Assembly (NCBI GenBank): GCA_003219675.1
Contig: QHPW01000098.1
Coordinates: 4,722 to 19,506 of the forward strand
DNA length: 14,785 nt
Direction of reading: 5' to 3'
DNA from: Verrucomicrobiota bacterium
GTDB taxonomy: Bacteria; Verrucomicrobiota; Verrucomicrobiia; Limisphaerales; AV2
The notes under the pieces were generated by a model that saw nothing but the letters and a program-made list of their open reading frames with translations, was not told where the DNA came from and did no database searches. The position numbers and the translations under genes are program-made. Shown one piece after another: positions 1 to 6,809 of the stretch; position 1 is the stretch's first letter, and each line of letters opens with the position of its first letter.

Positions 1-69
1 CGCTTCCAGGGCCGCGACTTCCGCCTCACCGACATCCACGGCGAAGCAGTCAAGGCAATCCTGGCCTGA
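1..69 (+). CDS. C-terminal end of an unidentified protein (partial)
   Basis: An open frame enters from the left edge and ends at TGA (67-69), giving a 22-residue tail that begins RFQGRDFRLTDIHGE and ends AILA. The composition looks coding and the frame has no internal stop, but the tail is too short to place in a family. No hairpin followed by a T-run is seen after the stop. Its function cannot be given. Confidence 0.45.
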   Translation, partial: RFQGRDFRLTDIHGEAVKAILA

Positions 70-437
70 ACCTGCGCCCCGTCCGCGAAGTTCAGCTTTT
101 ATTTTGCAAACAGGGGCACACGCCTCGCTGTTGGTTGCAGAATTCACTTCCTTGGGGCACAAGCAACCCCGAGCCAAAACCTGCTGCGCGCTACCGCCTG
201 CAATCAGGCAGATGAACACGCGGTCCCGCTCGTCGTGTCGAGTTGACAAAATTAAGAACTGACCCCTCACTTTATGACCCCTCACTCCTCACTTCATAAT
301 TCAAATAGCCCTAAGGGTCCAAGAAGCACCGACACCAGCACCGCTAGCCGGCTCATTTTTAGCGTCGCGCTTTCGGTATCTCATGAGGTAGATCGCCGCA
401 GGCTTGCGCCGCGTCCACGAATGCTGCTAACTGCTGC
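70..437. other. Intergenic stretch without a recognisable gene
   Basis: No convincing coding frame is seen. The only local structure noticed is a direct repeat TGACCCCTCACT at 260-271 and 275-286, followed by a further CTCACT-like unit, in a slightly AT-richer patch. No clear promoter or ribosome binding site was found ahead of the gene start at 438. Confidence 0.4.
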
Positions 438-1052
438 ATGACTCGGCGAAGGTTGTCTCTCTCCCTGTTTTGTGCGCTCTTCTTCTTTTCCGGCGGCGCC
501 GGGCTGGCTTATCAGATGGCGTGGTCGAGGATGTTTGCGACCGGACTGGGTCATGAAATGCCGGCCGTTCTGGCCATCGTTTTTGCTTTCATGGGCGGAA
601 TGGCCATCGGCGCGTGGGCGCTCGATGGCCTCCTCAGCCGCAGCCGGCGGCCCGCTTGCTGGTACGGCTGGCTGGAGATTCTGATCGGCCTTTGGGGACT
701 GCTTTCCACTGCGTTGATACCTCTCGCCAACCAATCGGCGTTGCGCTTGATCGGCCTTGAACCTTCCGGGCTGCACCAATGGAGCGTCGCTTTTGCAATC
801 CCGTTCCTTACGCTGCTCCCCGCGACTGCGGCGATGGGCGCGACGCTGCCGGCCGTGGAGCGGGTCGTCGCGCCGTTGGTGGCAGGTGGCCGTTGTGTCG
901 GCGGGCTCTACGCCGCAAACACGCTGGGTGCCTCGAAGCCGATACCCAACAGGCCGGTAGCGAAGACGGTGAGCCCCAATCGCGACGGGAGGAACGGAGT
1001 CCGGACTGCCGAGCGCGCATGGGCAGCAAACACCTCCAAAGATTGGACGTGA
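438..1052 (+). pseudogene. N-terminal membrane fragment of a fused MFS-like/spermidine synthase-like protein
   Basis: This frame gives 204 residues. The first 164 are native and strongly hydrophobic, with several membrane segments and family-like stretches such as GGAGLAYQMAWSRMF near residues 19-33, MGATLPAVERVV in the middle and GLYAANTLGA at the break. Such segments form the membrane half of bacterial proteins that join a transporter-like domain to a spermidine synthase-like domain. From position 932 the frame runs into an inverted copy of downstream DNA, so residues from about 165 to 204 are not native and the frame stops at 1052. The next native segment is in a different frame, and by comparison with the family's usual layout some tens of residues appear lost. 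No Shine-Dalgarno sequence is evident before ATG 438. Confidence 0.8.
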
Positions 1053-1287
1053 GTTGGGGCCATGAACCGGGAATCCCCCTCATCCGGTCTTCGGCCACCC
1101 TCTCCCCCATTGGGGAGAGGGTGGCCGAAGACCGGATGAGGGGGATTCCCGGTTCATGGCCCCGACTCACGTCCAATCTTTGGAGGTGTTTGCTGCCCAT
1201 GCGCGCTCGGCAGTCCGGACTCCGTTCCTCCCGTCGCGATTGGGGCTCACCGTCTTCGCTACCGGCCTGTTGGGTATCGGCTTCGAG
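932..1287. repeat. 356-bp near-perfect palindrome (178-bp arms)
   Basis: The left arm (932-1109) is the reverse complement of the right arm (1110-1287), with only two mismatched pairs found by hand: 1055/1164 and 1108/1111. There is essentially no loop. The right arm contains in-frame native codons of the interrupted gene (RLGLTVFATGLLGIGFE, about 1237-1287), so the left arm is an inverted duplicate of gene sequence. The centre (about 1060-1159) is itself a hairpin with CCCTCATCC and CCCTCTCCCC blocks like the repeats at 5727 and 6344. The stretch 1149-1201 resembles the repeat at 4703-4762. Perfect palindromes of this size are usually unstable in bacteria, so a recent rearrangement or an assembly or amplification fold-back must be considered. 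Confidence 0.95.
1149..1201 (+). repeat. Copy of the CCGGTTCATGG dispersed element
   Basis: The segment begins CCGGTTCATGG, continues with ACTCACGTC and GGAGGTGTT blocks, and ends CCATG. The same order is found at 4703-4762. Homology stops at about 1201, where coding sequence of the synthase gene resumes, so this marks the inferred right edge of foreign repeat sequence inside the gene. An inverted second copy lies at 1018-1070 in the other palindrome arm. Confidence 0.7.
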
Positions 1288-2625
1288 ACGGTCGGCGGCC
1301 GCGTCCTGGCCCAGGTGTTGGAGAACACAGTTTACACCTTCGCCGCGGTGCTGGCCGTTTTCCTCCTGGGCACATCCATCGGTGCCGCGCTCTATCAACG
1401 GGTCGCTGTGCGAAGGGGTTCAATCGGCGGGCCGCCAACCGGAGTTTGCGAGCCGCGCGCGCTCCAGGGAAATCCTTCGCCGTTCATGCTTGCCGACCTG
1501 CTCGTGGGGTCTTCGCTGGTGTGCCTCCTCGGTGTTGTCGCGCTTGGAGAAGCGGAAACCATTTTTAAAACCTGTCGCTCGACGCTCGGCGACGGCAGCC
1601 TTGCCGTGTCGGCGGCGGAAATGGAGGTGGTTTCAATGGTCTTCCTGTTGCCGACGATTTTCATGGGAGCGACCTTCAGTCACCTCGCCCAGGCGGCACG
1701 CCGCAAGGACGGCGGTGTTGGCCAAGCCGCAGCGCTCAATACATTCGGCGGCGCGTTGGCCGCGGCGTTTTTTCCCGTCTTCCTTCTTCCGTTCATCGGC
1801 TCCAAGTGGACGCTCACTTTGATTTCCCTCGCCTACTTGTTGTTGGTTCCGCGGGTTTCGGGCTGGCGTTGGGGATTCCTCGCTGCGCCGGTCGTGCTGG
1901 TATCGGCGCTCCCCGCCAACCTTCACCTCGTTCAGGTGCATCCCGGCGGTCGGATCGTGAAATATCGCGAAGGCGTCATGGCGTCCGTGGCCGTGGTCGA
2001 AGATGCCAATCGCGACCGTGTGCTGCGCGTCGATAACCGATTTCAAATGGGCGGAACCGCCGCAGCAGCGGCGGAATATCGTCATGCGCATATCCCGTTG
2101 CTCCTCCATCCGGCGCCCAAACGCGCTTTATTCCTCGGCCTGGGCACCGGTATCACGTTCGGCGCCGCTTCGTTGCATCCAACTCTGCAAAGCGACGGCG
2201 TCGAGTTGGTGCCTGAAGTCGTCGAGGTCATGCGCCGGTTCGAGCCTTACAACTTTGCCCCGCAGCACAAGCCCCAATTAAAGCTGTTCGTCGCCGACGC
2301 GCGCCGCTTCGTTCGCGTCACCAGCGCGAAATATGACGTGATTGTCGCCGACCTGTTTCATCCCGCTCGCGACGGCGCCGGTTCGCTCTACACGCTCGAA
2401 CATTTTCAAGCCATTCGCGAGCGGCTCGCGCCCGGCGGATTATTTTGCCAATGGCTCCCGCTGCATCAACTGGATGAAGACATGCTTCGTGTCATCACCC
2501 GCACCTTTCTCGAAGTCTTTCCGGGCGGGCAGGGGTGGCTGCTGCGGTTCAACGTGGACGCGCCGGTGATCGGGCTCGTCGGGACTGTCGGACGGCCGCA
2601 TTATTCAACAAAAAACTCGCCTTGA
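1156..2625 (+). pseudogene. Central fragment: membrane segments plus spermidine synthase-like SAM domain
   Basis: The open frame from ATG 1156 gives 489 residues. About the first 15-20 come from repeat DNA in the palindrome. Native sequence then continues with membrane segments (ATGLLGIGFETVGGR, VLENTVYTFAAVLAVFLLG and others). From about 1950 comes a soluble domain resembling spermidine synthases: a glycine-rich nucleotide loop LGLGTGITFGA (about 2131-2163), an acidic strand end GVELVPEVVEV, VADARRF, then DVIVADLFHP. The family transfers aminopropyl groups from decarboxylated SAM, but members fused to membrane segments are mostly uncharacterised, so the substrate is unknown. The frame ends at 2625 just after FNVDAPVIGLVG. 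The family's next conserved block (TDSIRLFG, APLNTDDRP) is found one frame away, so an apparent one-base loss (or two-base gain) lies near 2578-2600. Confidence 0.85.
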
Positions 2626-3140
2626 CCGATTCGATCCGCTTGTTTGGCAACCTGGTCGCGGGACCGGAGGCGCTTCGCGCTTTTGCCGGCGACGCGCCGT
2701 TGAATACCGACGACCGACCGCGCGTGACGTTCGGCGCGCCGCGATTCGTTTATCAAAAAACGGCCGCGTCCTACGGCCGGTTGCTGAAATTATTAGAGGC
2801 CGGTGTGGGCGACCTTCGCGCGGTGTTGGCGCTCGATTCCGGCCCCGACGCGAATCAATTCGCCGGGCGGTTGACGAAGTATATAACCGCTCGTGACGCG
2901 TATCTGAACGGCCTGGTGGAAGAAGTCGAAGGCCGGGAGACGAAAGCAATCGATCTGTTCGTCGAGAGCGCTCGATTGAGCGACGATTTTACGTCCGGCT
3001 ATGCCCAATGCCTCACCCTGGCATCGGTGTTGGCGCGAGTGAAGCCCGCGGAGGCGCGCGTATTGCTTGAGCGTCTGATTGAGGCGCAACCCTCGCGGGC
3101 GGTCGCCAAAGATATGCTGAAACGATTGTTCCCAAAGTGA
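2535..3140 (+). pseudogene. C-terminal fragment of the spermidine synthase-like protein
   Basis: Native sequence begins at about 2595, after the frameshift. The earlier residues of this frame are an out-of-frame reading of the central fragment. It carries LALTDSIRLFG, FAGDAPLNTDDRPRVTFGAPRF and YQKTAASYGRLL, which follow the SAM domain in this protein family. An alpha-helical, repeat-like tail then runs to the TGA at 3138-3140. The tail (for example ARDAYLNGLVEEVEGRETKAIDLFVESARL) looks like tetratricopeptide-type helices, though this is a judgement by eye. With the fragments at 438 and 1156 this makes one ancestral gene. As sequenced it cannot yield a full protein. Confidence 0.8.
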
Positions 3141-3164
3141 AGGCGCATGGGCGGCTAGTCTAGT

Positions 3165-3224
3165 GGCACGGGCGTCCCGCCCGTTTACTCCAAACCAGAA
3201 ACTCACGGGCGGGACGCCCGTGCC
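3165..3224. repeat. Perfect 20-bp inverted repeat (GGCACGGGCGTCCCGCCCGT)
   Basis: The arms at 3165-3184 and 3205-3224 are exact reverse complements, separated by 20 bases. The element lies 24 bp beyond the stop of the broken synthase gene and 130 bp before the beta-propeller gene. It could form a strong hairpin, but no T-run follows on either strand, so it is not a classic intrinsic terminator. It looks like one of the dispersed palindromes that recur in this window, though this family appears only once here. Confidence 0.85.
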
Positions 3225-3354
3225 GATACCATTACAAGCAACTGATGTGTCTCCAAAGTGAGTGGGTCAATTTTCCTTCTTGGCTCGCGGAAGATTTTTC
3301 AATAAGAGGAGCGAGTTGCGCGTCCAAAGCCACGCGCTAAAAAACTGCAAAATC

Positions 3355-4608
3355 ATGAAACCATACTTCTCCAGATCCGTTCCCGCCTTTGCATTTGCCT
3401 TTGGCCTGCTTGGTTCAAGTTGGGCCGGTGGTTTTGATTGGCCGCAGTGGCGCGGGCCGGACCGCTCCGATGTTTCCAGGGAAACCGGTCTGCTCAAGGA
3501 ATGGCCCTCCGGTGGCCCTAAACGGGTTTGGCTCTGTCAGAAGGCGGGGAATGGTTACTCCGGCCCGGCCATCGTGAACGGCAAATTGTTTACCATGGGC
3601 ACCCGCGGCGCTGATGAAATCCTGCTTGCGCTGAATGCCGAGACGGGTGAAGAGCTTTGGATTGCGTCCATCGGGCCGGTGGTAAAGTTTGATCGTGGCG
3701 GCGGGCCGCGAGGTACACCTGCTGTGGATGGAGATCGCGTTTATGCGCTGGGCGGACAGGGTAACCTGATTTGTGCCGGCGCTGCCGACGGCAAGGTGAT
3801 TTGGCGGGAAACGATGCAGAACCTCGGCGGCAGGACGCCGGGCTGGGGCTACAGCGAATCCGTGCTCGTGGACGGCGACCAGGTTGTTTGCACCCCGGGC
3901 GGTGGCAAGGGCGCGATTGCCGCGCTCGACAAGGTGACGGGCAAGCTCATCTGGCAATCGAAGGAATTCACCGATCCGGCACACTACGCTTCCATCATCG
4001 TCGCTGCGCACAACGGCCATCGGGAATACATTCAGCTCACGGCGCAGCATGTGGCCGGTGTTTCGGCGAAGGACGGGAAATTATTGTGGCAGTCCTCGTT
4101 CCCTGGCCGGACCGCTGTTGTTCCAACGCCGATTTTCCACGACGGCTGTGTGTACGTCACCGCCGGTTATGGGGCCGGATGCAAGCTGGTTAAACTCCGA
4201 GACGATAATCAGGTTTCAGAAGTGTATGACAACAAGGAGATGAAAAATCACCACGGCGGTGTCGTGCTGTTGGGCGATTATCTCTACGGCTACTCGGACG
4301 GCGTGGGCTGGCTGTGCCAGGATTTCAAGACCGGCAAGGAGGTCTGGAGCGAGAAAAAGGCCCTCGGCAAAGGAGCGCTCGGCTGCGCGGATGGGATGTT
4401 GTACTGTCTGGAGGAAGACAGCGGCGCGGTCGTGCTCGCTGAAGCGTCTCCCAAAGGTTGGAAAGAGCACGGCCGGTTCAAGCTTGATCCGCAAACGAAG
4501 ATACGCGATCCCCAGGGCCGCGTCTGGACCCATCCGGTCATCTCGAACGGGAAATTGTATCTGCGCGACCAGGACCTCATCTATTGCTACGACGTGAAGA
4601 ATGGCTAG
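3355..4608 (+). CDS. Secreted PQQ-type beta-propeller protein (BamB-like fold)
   Basis: The 417-residue protein begins at ATG 3355 with a Sec-type signal peptide: basic MKPYFSRS, then hydrophobic AFAFAFGLLG, with cleavage likely after WAG (residue about 25). An in-frame GTG at 3262 would put 31 unlikely residues before the signal, so 3355 was chosen. No clear Shine-Dalgarno sequence precedes it. Mature sequence opens with FDWPQWRGPDRSD, a motif common in planctomycete and verrucomicrobial propellers. Blade motifs of the PQQ-repeat type follow: ALNAETGEELW (about 92-102), GAADGKVIW (142-150), ALDKVTGKLIW (190-200), VSAKDGKLLW and later DFKTGKEVW. Such proteins resemble BamB or quinoprotein dehydrogenase propellers. 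Nothing seen proves cofactor binding, so enzymatic activity is unknown. It is flanked by repeats on both sides and is probably its own transcription unit. Confidence 0.9.
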   Translation: MKPYFSRSVPAFAFAFGLLGSSWAGGFDWPQWRGPDRSDVSRETGLLKEWPSGGPKRVWLCQKAGNGYSGPAIVNGKLFTMGTRGADEILLALNAETGEELWIASIGPVVKFDRGGGPRGTPAVDGDRVYALGGQGNLICAGAADGKVIWRETMQNLGGRTPGWGYSESVLVDGDQVVCTPGGGKGAIAALDKVTGKLIWQSKEFTDPAHYASIIVAAHNGHREYIQLTAQHVAGVSAKDGKLLWQSSFPGRTAVVPTPIFHDGCVYVTAGYGAGCKLVKLRDDNQVSEVYDNKEMKNHHGGVVLLGDYLYGYSDGVGWLCQDFKTGKEVWSEKKALGKGALGCADGMLYCLEEDSGAVVLAEASPKGWKEHGRFKLDPQTKIRDPQGRVWTHPVISNGKLYLRDQDLIYCYDVKNG

Positions 4609-4633
4609 GAAATGCTACCCATGAACCTCAGAA

Positions 4634-4692
4634 AGTGGCACAGGCATCTTGCCTGTTCGGGGCTGACAGGCTGGAAGCTTGTCCCATTCTGC
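4634..4692. repeat. Degenerate inverted repeat (TGGCACAGGC type)
   Basis: TGGCACAGGCATCTTGCCTGT (about 4636-4656) faces ACAGGCTGGAAGCTTGTCCCA (about 4666-4686). About 15 of 21 positions pair. It starts 25 bp after the beta-propeller stop and is the first of three palindromic elements in the gap before the NIPSNAP gene. There is no T-run, so a terminator role is not supported. Confidence 0.55.
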
Positions 4693-4702
4693 AGCCGGCG
4701 CC

Positions 4703-4762
4703 CCGGTTCATGGCGCCCAACTCACGTCTTATTTTGGGAGGTGTTCGCTCTCCATGAACCGG
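4703..4762. repeat. CCGGTTCATGG-ended dispersed element
   Basis: Terminal 11-bp inverted repeats CCGGTTCATGG (4703-4713) and CCATGAACCGG (4752-4762) enclose about 38 bp containing ACTCACGTC and GGAGGTGTT. The same blocks in the same order occur at 1149-1201 inside the synthase gene, so this is a multicopy element and not a single regulatory site. It abuts the next palindrome with almost no gap. Confidence 0.8.
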
Positions 4763-4833
4763 GTGGGGCGAGACTCCCTCGAGCCCTAATTCTTTCGTTG
4801 GGGGAACAGGGCTCGACGGAGTCTCGCCCCACC
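4762..4833. repeat. 26-bp-arm inverted repeat (GGTGGGGCGAGACTCC)
   Basis: Arms at 4762-4787 and 4808-4833 pair at all but one position (one C opposite C in the middle), with a 20-base loop. It lies 34 bp before the NIPSNAP start codon, so if transcribed with that gene it would form a large hairpin in the leader. Its position directly beside another repeat suggests a hot spot for such elements. Confidence 0.85.
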
Positions 4834-4867
4834 GTTCTTTCGCCCGACAAAACGCGGACCGCTTACC

Positions 4868-5674
4868 ATGAAACGACGCGAATTCCTCAAATCCTCTCTG
4901 GCGGCGACGAGCGTGGCCGGCTTGACCTCCGTCCTTGAAACCTCTGCCGCGGAGCCGGGCGCCAACGCTGCGCGCGAGTTTTACGAACTGCGCCTTTATC
5001 ATCTGCGCCGCGGCCCGAAACAAAAGCTGTTCGACGATTTCTATCGCGAAGCCGCCATTCCCGCGATGAACCGCGCCGGCGTCGGGCCGGTCGGCGTGTT
5101 CAACCTCGCTTACGGTCCGGACAACCCGACCCTGTATGTGCTCATCCCGCACAAAACGATTGAGTCGTTCGGGACGTCGCTCGACCGCGTACGCTCCGAC
5201 ACCGATTATCAGAAGGCCGGCGCCGGGTTCATCAACGCGGCCGCCACCGACCCGTCCTATGTGCGCGTCGAGAGTTCGCTGATGGCGGCGTTCGCGGCTA
5301 TTCCGAAACTCGAAGTGCCGGTGTTGGCGAAGGAGAACCAGCCGCGTCTGTTCGAGTTGCGGACTTACGAGAGCCACAGCAAGAAGGCGAACAAAAAGAA
5401 GATCGAGATGTTCAACAACGGCGAGATCGCCATCTTTCGGCGGACGGGACTGCAGCCAGTGTTCTTTGGCGAAACGCTCATCGGCGCGAAGATGCCCAAC
5501 CTGACCTACATGCTCGTGTTCGAGAACATCGCCGCGCGGGAAAAGAACTGGGGCGCCTTCATTGCCGATCCCGAATGGAAGAAGTTGAGCAGCACGCCCG
5601 GCTATACCGACGCCGAAATTGTTTCCAACATCAGCAATGTCTTTCTGCGGCCTGCGGCTTATTCGCAGATTTAA
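4868..5674 (+). CDS. Tat-exported NIPSNAP family protein
   Basis: The 268-residue protein starts MKRREFLKSSLAATSVAG, a twin-arginine signal (RREFLK) followed by a moderately hydrophobic stretch. Cleavage is likely near ETSAAEPG (residues 24-31). Two NIPSNAP-like ferredoxin-fold domains follow. The first starts at about residue 37 (REFYELRLYHLRRGPKQKLFDDF) and the second at about 158 (PRLFELRTYESHSKKANKKKIEMF), the latter carrying RRTGLQPVFFGETL and LTYMLVFEN. Length and twin-domain layout fit secreted NIPSNAP proteins common in planctomycetes and Verrucomicrobiota, whose biochemical role is not established. ATG 4868 is chosen because the Tat signal begins there. No strong Shine-Dalgarno is seen. 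A degraded second copy of its 3' end lies at 6130-6275. Confidence 0.92.
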   Translation: MKRREFLKSSLAATSVAGLTSVLETSAAEPGANAAREFYELRLYHLRRGPKQKLFDDFYREAAIPAMNRAGVGPVGVFNLAYGPDNPTLYVLIPHKTIESFGTSLDRVRSDTDYQKAGAGFINAAATDPSYVRVESSLMAAFAAIPKLEVPVLAKENQPRLFELRTYESHSKKANKKKIEMFNNGEIAIFRRTGLQPVFFGETLIGAKMPNLTYMLVFENIAAREKNWGAFIADPEWKKLSSTPGYTDAEIVSNISNVFLRPAAYSQI

Positions 5675-5726
5675 TTGCATTGGGGAACGCGGGAGACCCA
5701 CGGCAGCCGGCTGAGTTTGAGTTGAA

Positions 5727-5991
5727 CGCTCGCCCTCACCCTCATCCTGGCCCTCGTAGCAGCCGACGTAAGGAGGCTCATTCTATTTCGGCTGAAGGAA
5801 GTTGGAGCCTCCTCACGTCGGCTGCTACGGTTGGGGTTCAATGCGCGAAATTTTTCGGGAAAATCTCTCCCCCAGGAGAGGGAACAGCGGGCGGACGGGT
5901 TGGGTTCAGTGAAAGCCAATTTGCCTGTCGCAGCACGCTGGTTGTACGAGTCTCCCTCTCCGTGGGGAGAGGGCCGGGGTGAGGGAGAGCG
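5727..5991. repeat. Composite repeat with CCCTCACCC...GGGTGAGGG ends, copy 1
   Basis: The left end CGCTCGCCCTCACCC (5727-5741) is matched by an inverted right end CCGGGGTGAGGGAGAGCG finishing at 5991. Inside are CTCTCCCCCAGGAGAGGGAACA, a block reading AAAGCCAATTTGCCTGTCGC, and CTCCCTCTCCGTGGGGAGAG. The same blocks in the same order make up 6344-6546. Copy 1 carries a palindromic element (5755-5829) and some extra bases that copy 2 lacks. It begins 53 bp after the NIPSNAP stop. Confidence 0.8.
5755..5829. repeat. 25-bp-arm palindromic element nested in copy 1
   Basis: CGTAGCAGCCGACG...GGAGGCTC (5755-5779) faces its reverse complement (5805-5829) with 24 of 25 positions pairing and a 25-base loop. 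Comparison with the copy at 6344-6546 shows that it, and roughly 40 bases after it, are absent there, so it was probably inserted into an older repeat. Confidence 0.85.
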
Positions 5992-6129
5992 TGTTTCAAA
6001 CTTTGCGGCAGGCGCGTTCCGAGTTTTGCACTCCGCGTTCAACCGTGCGTCCGGGATTCCGGATTCAATCCAGCCGGACAAGCAGCTCTTTGCGACTGGC
6101 CGGGCCGAAGGGGCGACGGTAACAGGTGG

Positions 6130-6275
6130 GCGCGAAAAGAATTGAGGCGCGTTCATCTCCGATCCGGAATGGAAGAAGCTGAGCAACACGCCCGGCTACA
6201 CGCTACACCGACGCCGAAATCGTCTCCGAGGTCAGCAACATCTTTCTGCGGCCTACGGCTTATTCGCAGATTTAG
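6130..6275 (+). pseudogene. Degraded 3' remnant of a second NIPSNAP gene
   Basis: The stretch aligns with the last 130-odd bases of the NIPSNAP gene (about 5538-5674), including a TAG stop where the intact gene has TAA. It reads REKN-stop-GAF, where the intact gene has a Trp codon (TGG to TGA), then DPEWKKLSNTPGYT. A 7-bp tandem duplication (CTACACG at 6196-6202 next to CTACAC) shifts the frame, and beyond it VSNIFLRPTAYSQI resumes. The intact neighbour is the evident paralogue. Nothing upstream of 6130 matches the intact gene, so the 5' part is missing. It cannot make a protein. Confidence 0.88.
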
Positions 6276-6343
6276 CTGTGTTGGGGAACGCGTGACGCCC
6301 ACGGCAGCCAGCGGCACCGGATTTCAAACATGTTTGAGTTGAA

Positions 6344-6546
6344 CGCTCGCCCTCACCCTGACCCTCTCCCCCAGGAGAGGGAACAACGGGCGGACGGTTC
6401 GGGTTCATCGAAAGCCAATTTGCCTGTCGCAGCACGCTGGTTGTTCGGAGCGGGGAGCGGAGGAATTGCAGAACCGCTCGGCAACGCGACAAGCCGGTGA
6501 ACGAGTCTCCCTCTCCGTGGGGAGAGGGCCGGGGTGAGGGAGAGCG
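6344..6546. repeat. Composite repeat with CCCTCACCC...GGGTGAGGG ends, copy 2
   Basis: The left end CGCTCGCCCTCACCCTGACC and the right end CCGGGGTGAGGGAGAGCG are near-perfect inverted repeats at the edges of a 203-bp unit. The interior matches copy 1, except that copy 2 lacks the nested palindrome and carries about 50 extra bases around 6430-6490. It follows the NIPSNAP remnant just as copy 1 follows the intact gene, so gene end and repeat were duplicated together. Confidence 0.8.
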
Positions 6547-6577
6547 TGAGCGGCTCGAACAAATCCCTCTGAACGCT

Positions 6578-6796
6578 TCAAGACGTCACACACAAACTTC
6601 GCTTCTCTGCCAATCCAGTTTTGGCCGGGATAACAACGATGAGATCGTTCGGATCGCGGCCAGCTTTCCCCTTTTCCGTTATTGATGCCATGTGAGGATT
6701 GGTAATTGGCAGCAGCCCACCTCCGCCATCGTCAATACAAACCTGTGCGGTTTCGGCTAATCCTTTCAAACATTTTATGAGTTCTATCGTTTTCAT
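6578..6796 (-). CDS. Small protein of unknown function, 72 residues
   Basis: ATG at 6796 and TGA at 6578-6580. The protein starts MKTIELIKCLKGLAETAQVC and continues IDDGGGGLLPITN. The pattern of an N-terminal ELI-LK helix followed by a strand and an acidic/glycine turn is familiar from small phage- or plasmid-borne proteins of unknown role. This resemblance is by eye and weak. It lies 13 bp downstream of the stop of the 220-residue gene at 6810, on the same strand, so the two are probably co-transcribed. The surrounding DNA is AT-richer than the neighbouring genes, hinting at separate origin. No Shine-Dalgarno sequence is evident. Left of its stop, no terminator was found before the repeat at 6344-6546. 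Confidence 0.55.
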   Translation of the reverse strand: MKTIELIKCLKGLAETAQVCIDDGGGGLLPITNPHMASITEKGKAGRDPNDLIVVIPAKTGLAEKRSLCVTS

Positions 6797-6809
6797 CCGA
6801 GGATCGAAG

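Noticed and set aside
808..1398. Minus-strand open frame of 196 residues
   Set aside because: Its middle repeats the plus-strand reading only because the DNA is palindromic. No protein-like features of its own are visible.
779..1822. Long plus-strand open frame (347 residues) through the palindrome
   Set aside because: It is arginine- and serine-rich, in the wrong frame relative to clear family motifs on both sides, and stays open because of high GC and the mirrored sequence.
3165..3224. Intrinsic terminator for the synthase-like gene
   Set aside because: The stem is strong but neither side is followed by a T-run, and the loop is 20 bases long.
4628..5701. Minus-strand open frame of 357 residues opposite the NIPSNAP gene
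   Set aside because: The plus strand has a Tat signal and two NIPSNAP domains. The minus frame is a GC-driven antisense shadow and runs through intergenic palindromes.
5727..6546. CRISPR array or short tandem repeat array
   Set aside because: Only two long diverged copies exist, with no regular short repeats and spacers.
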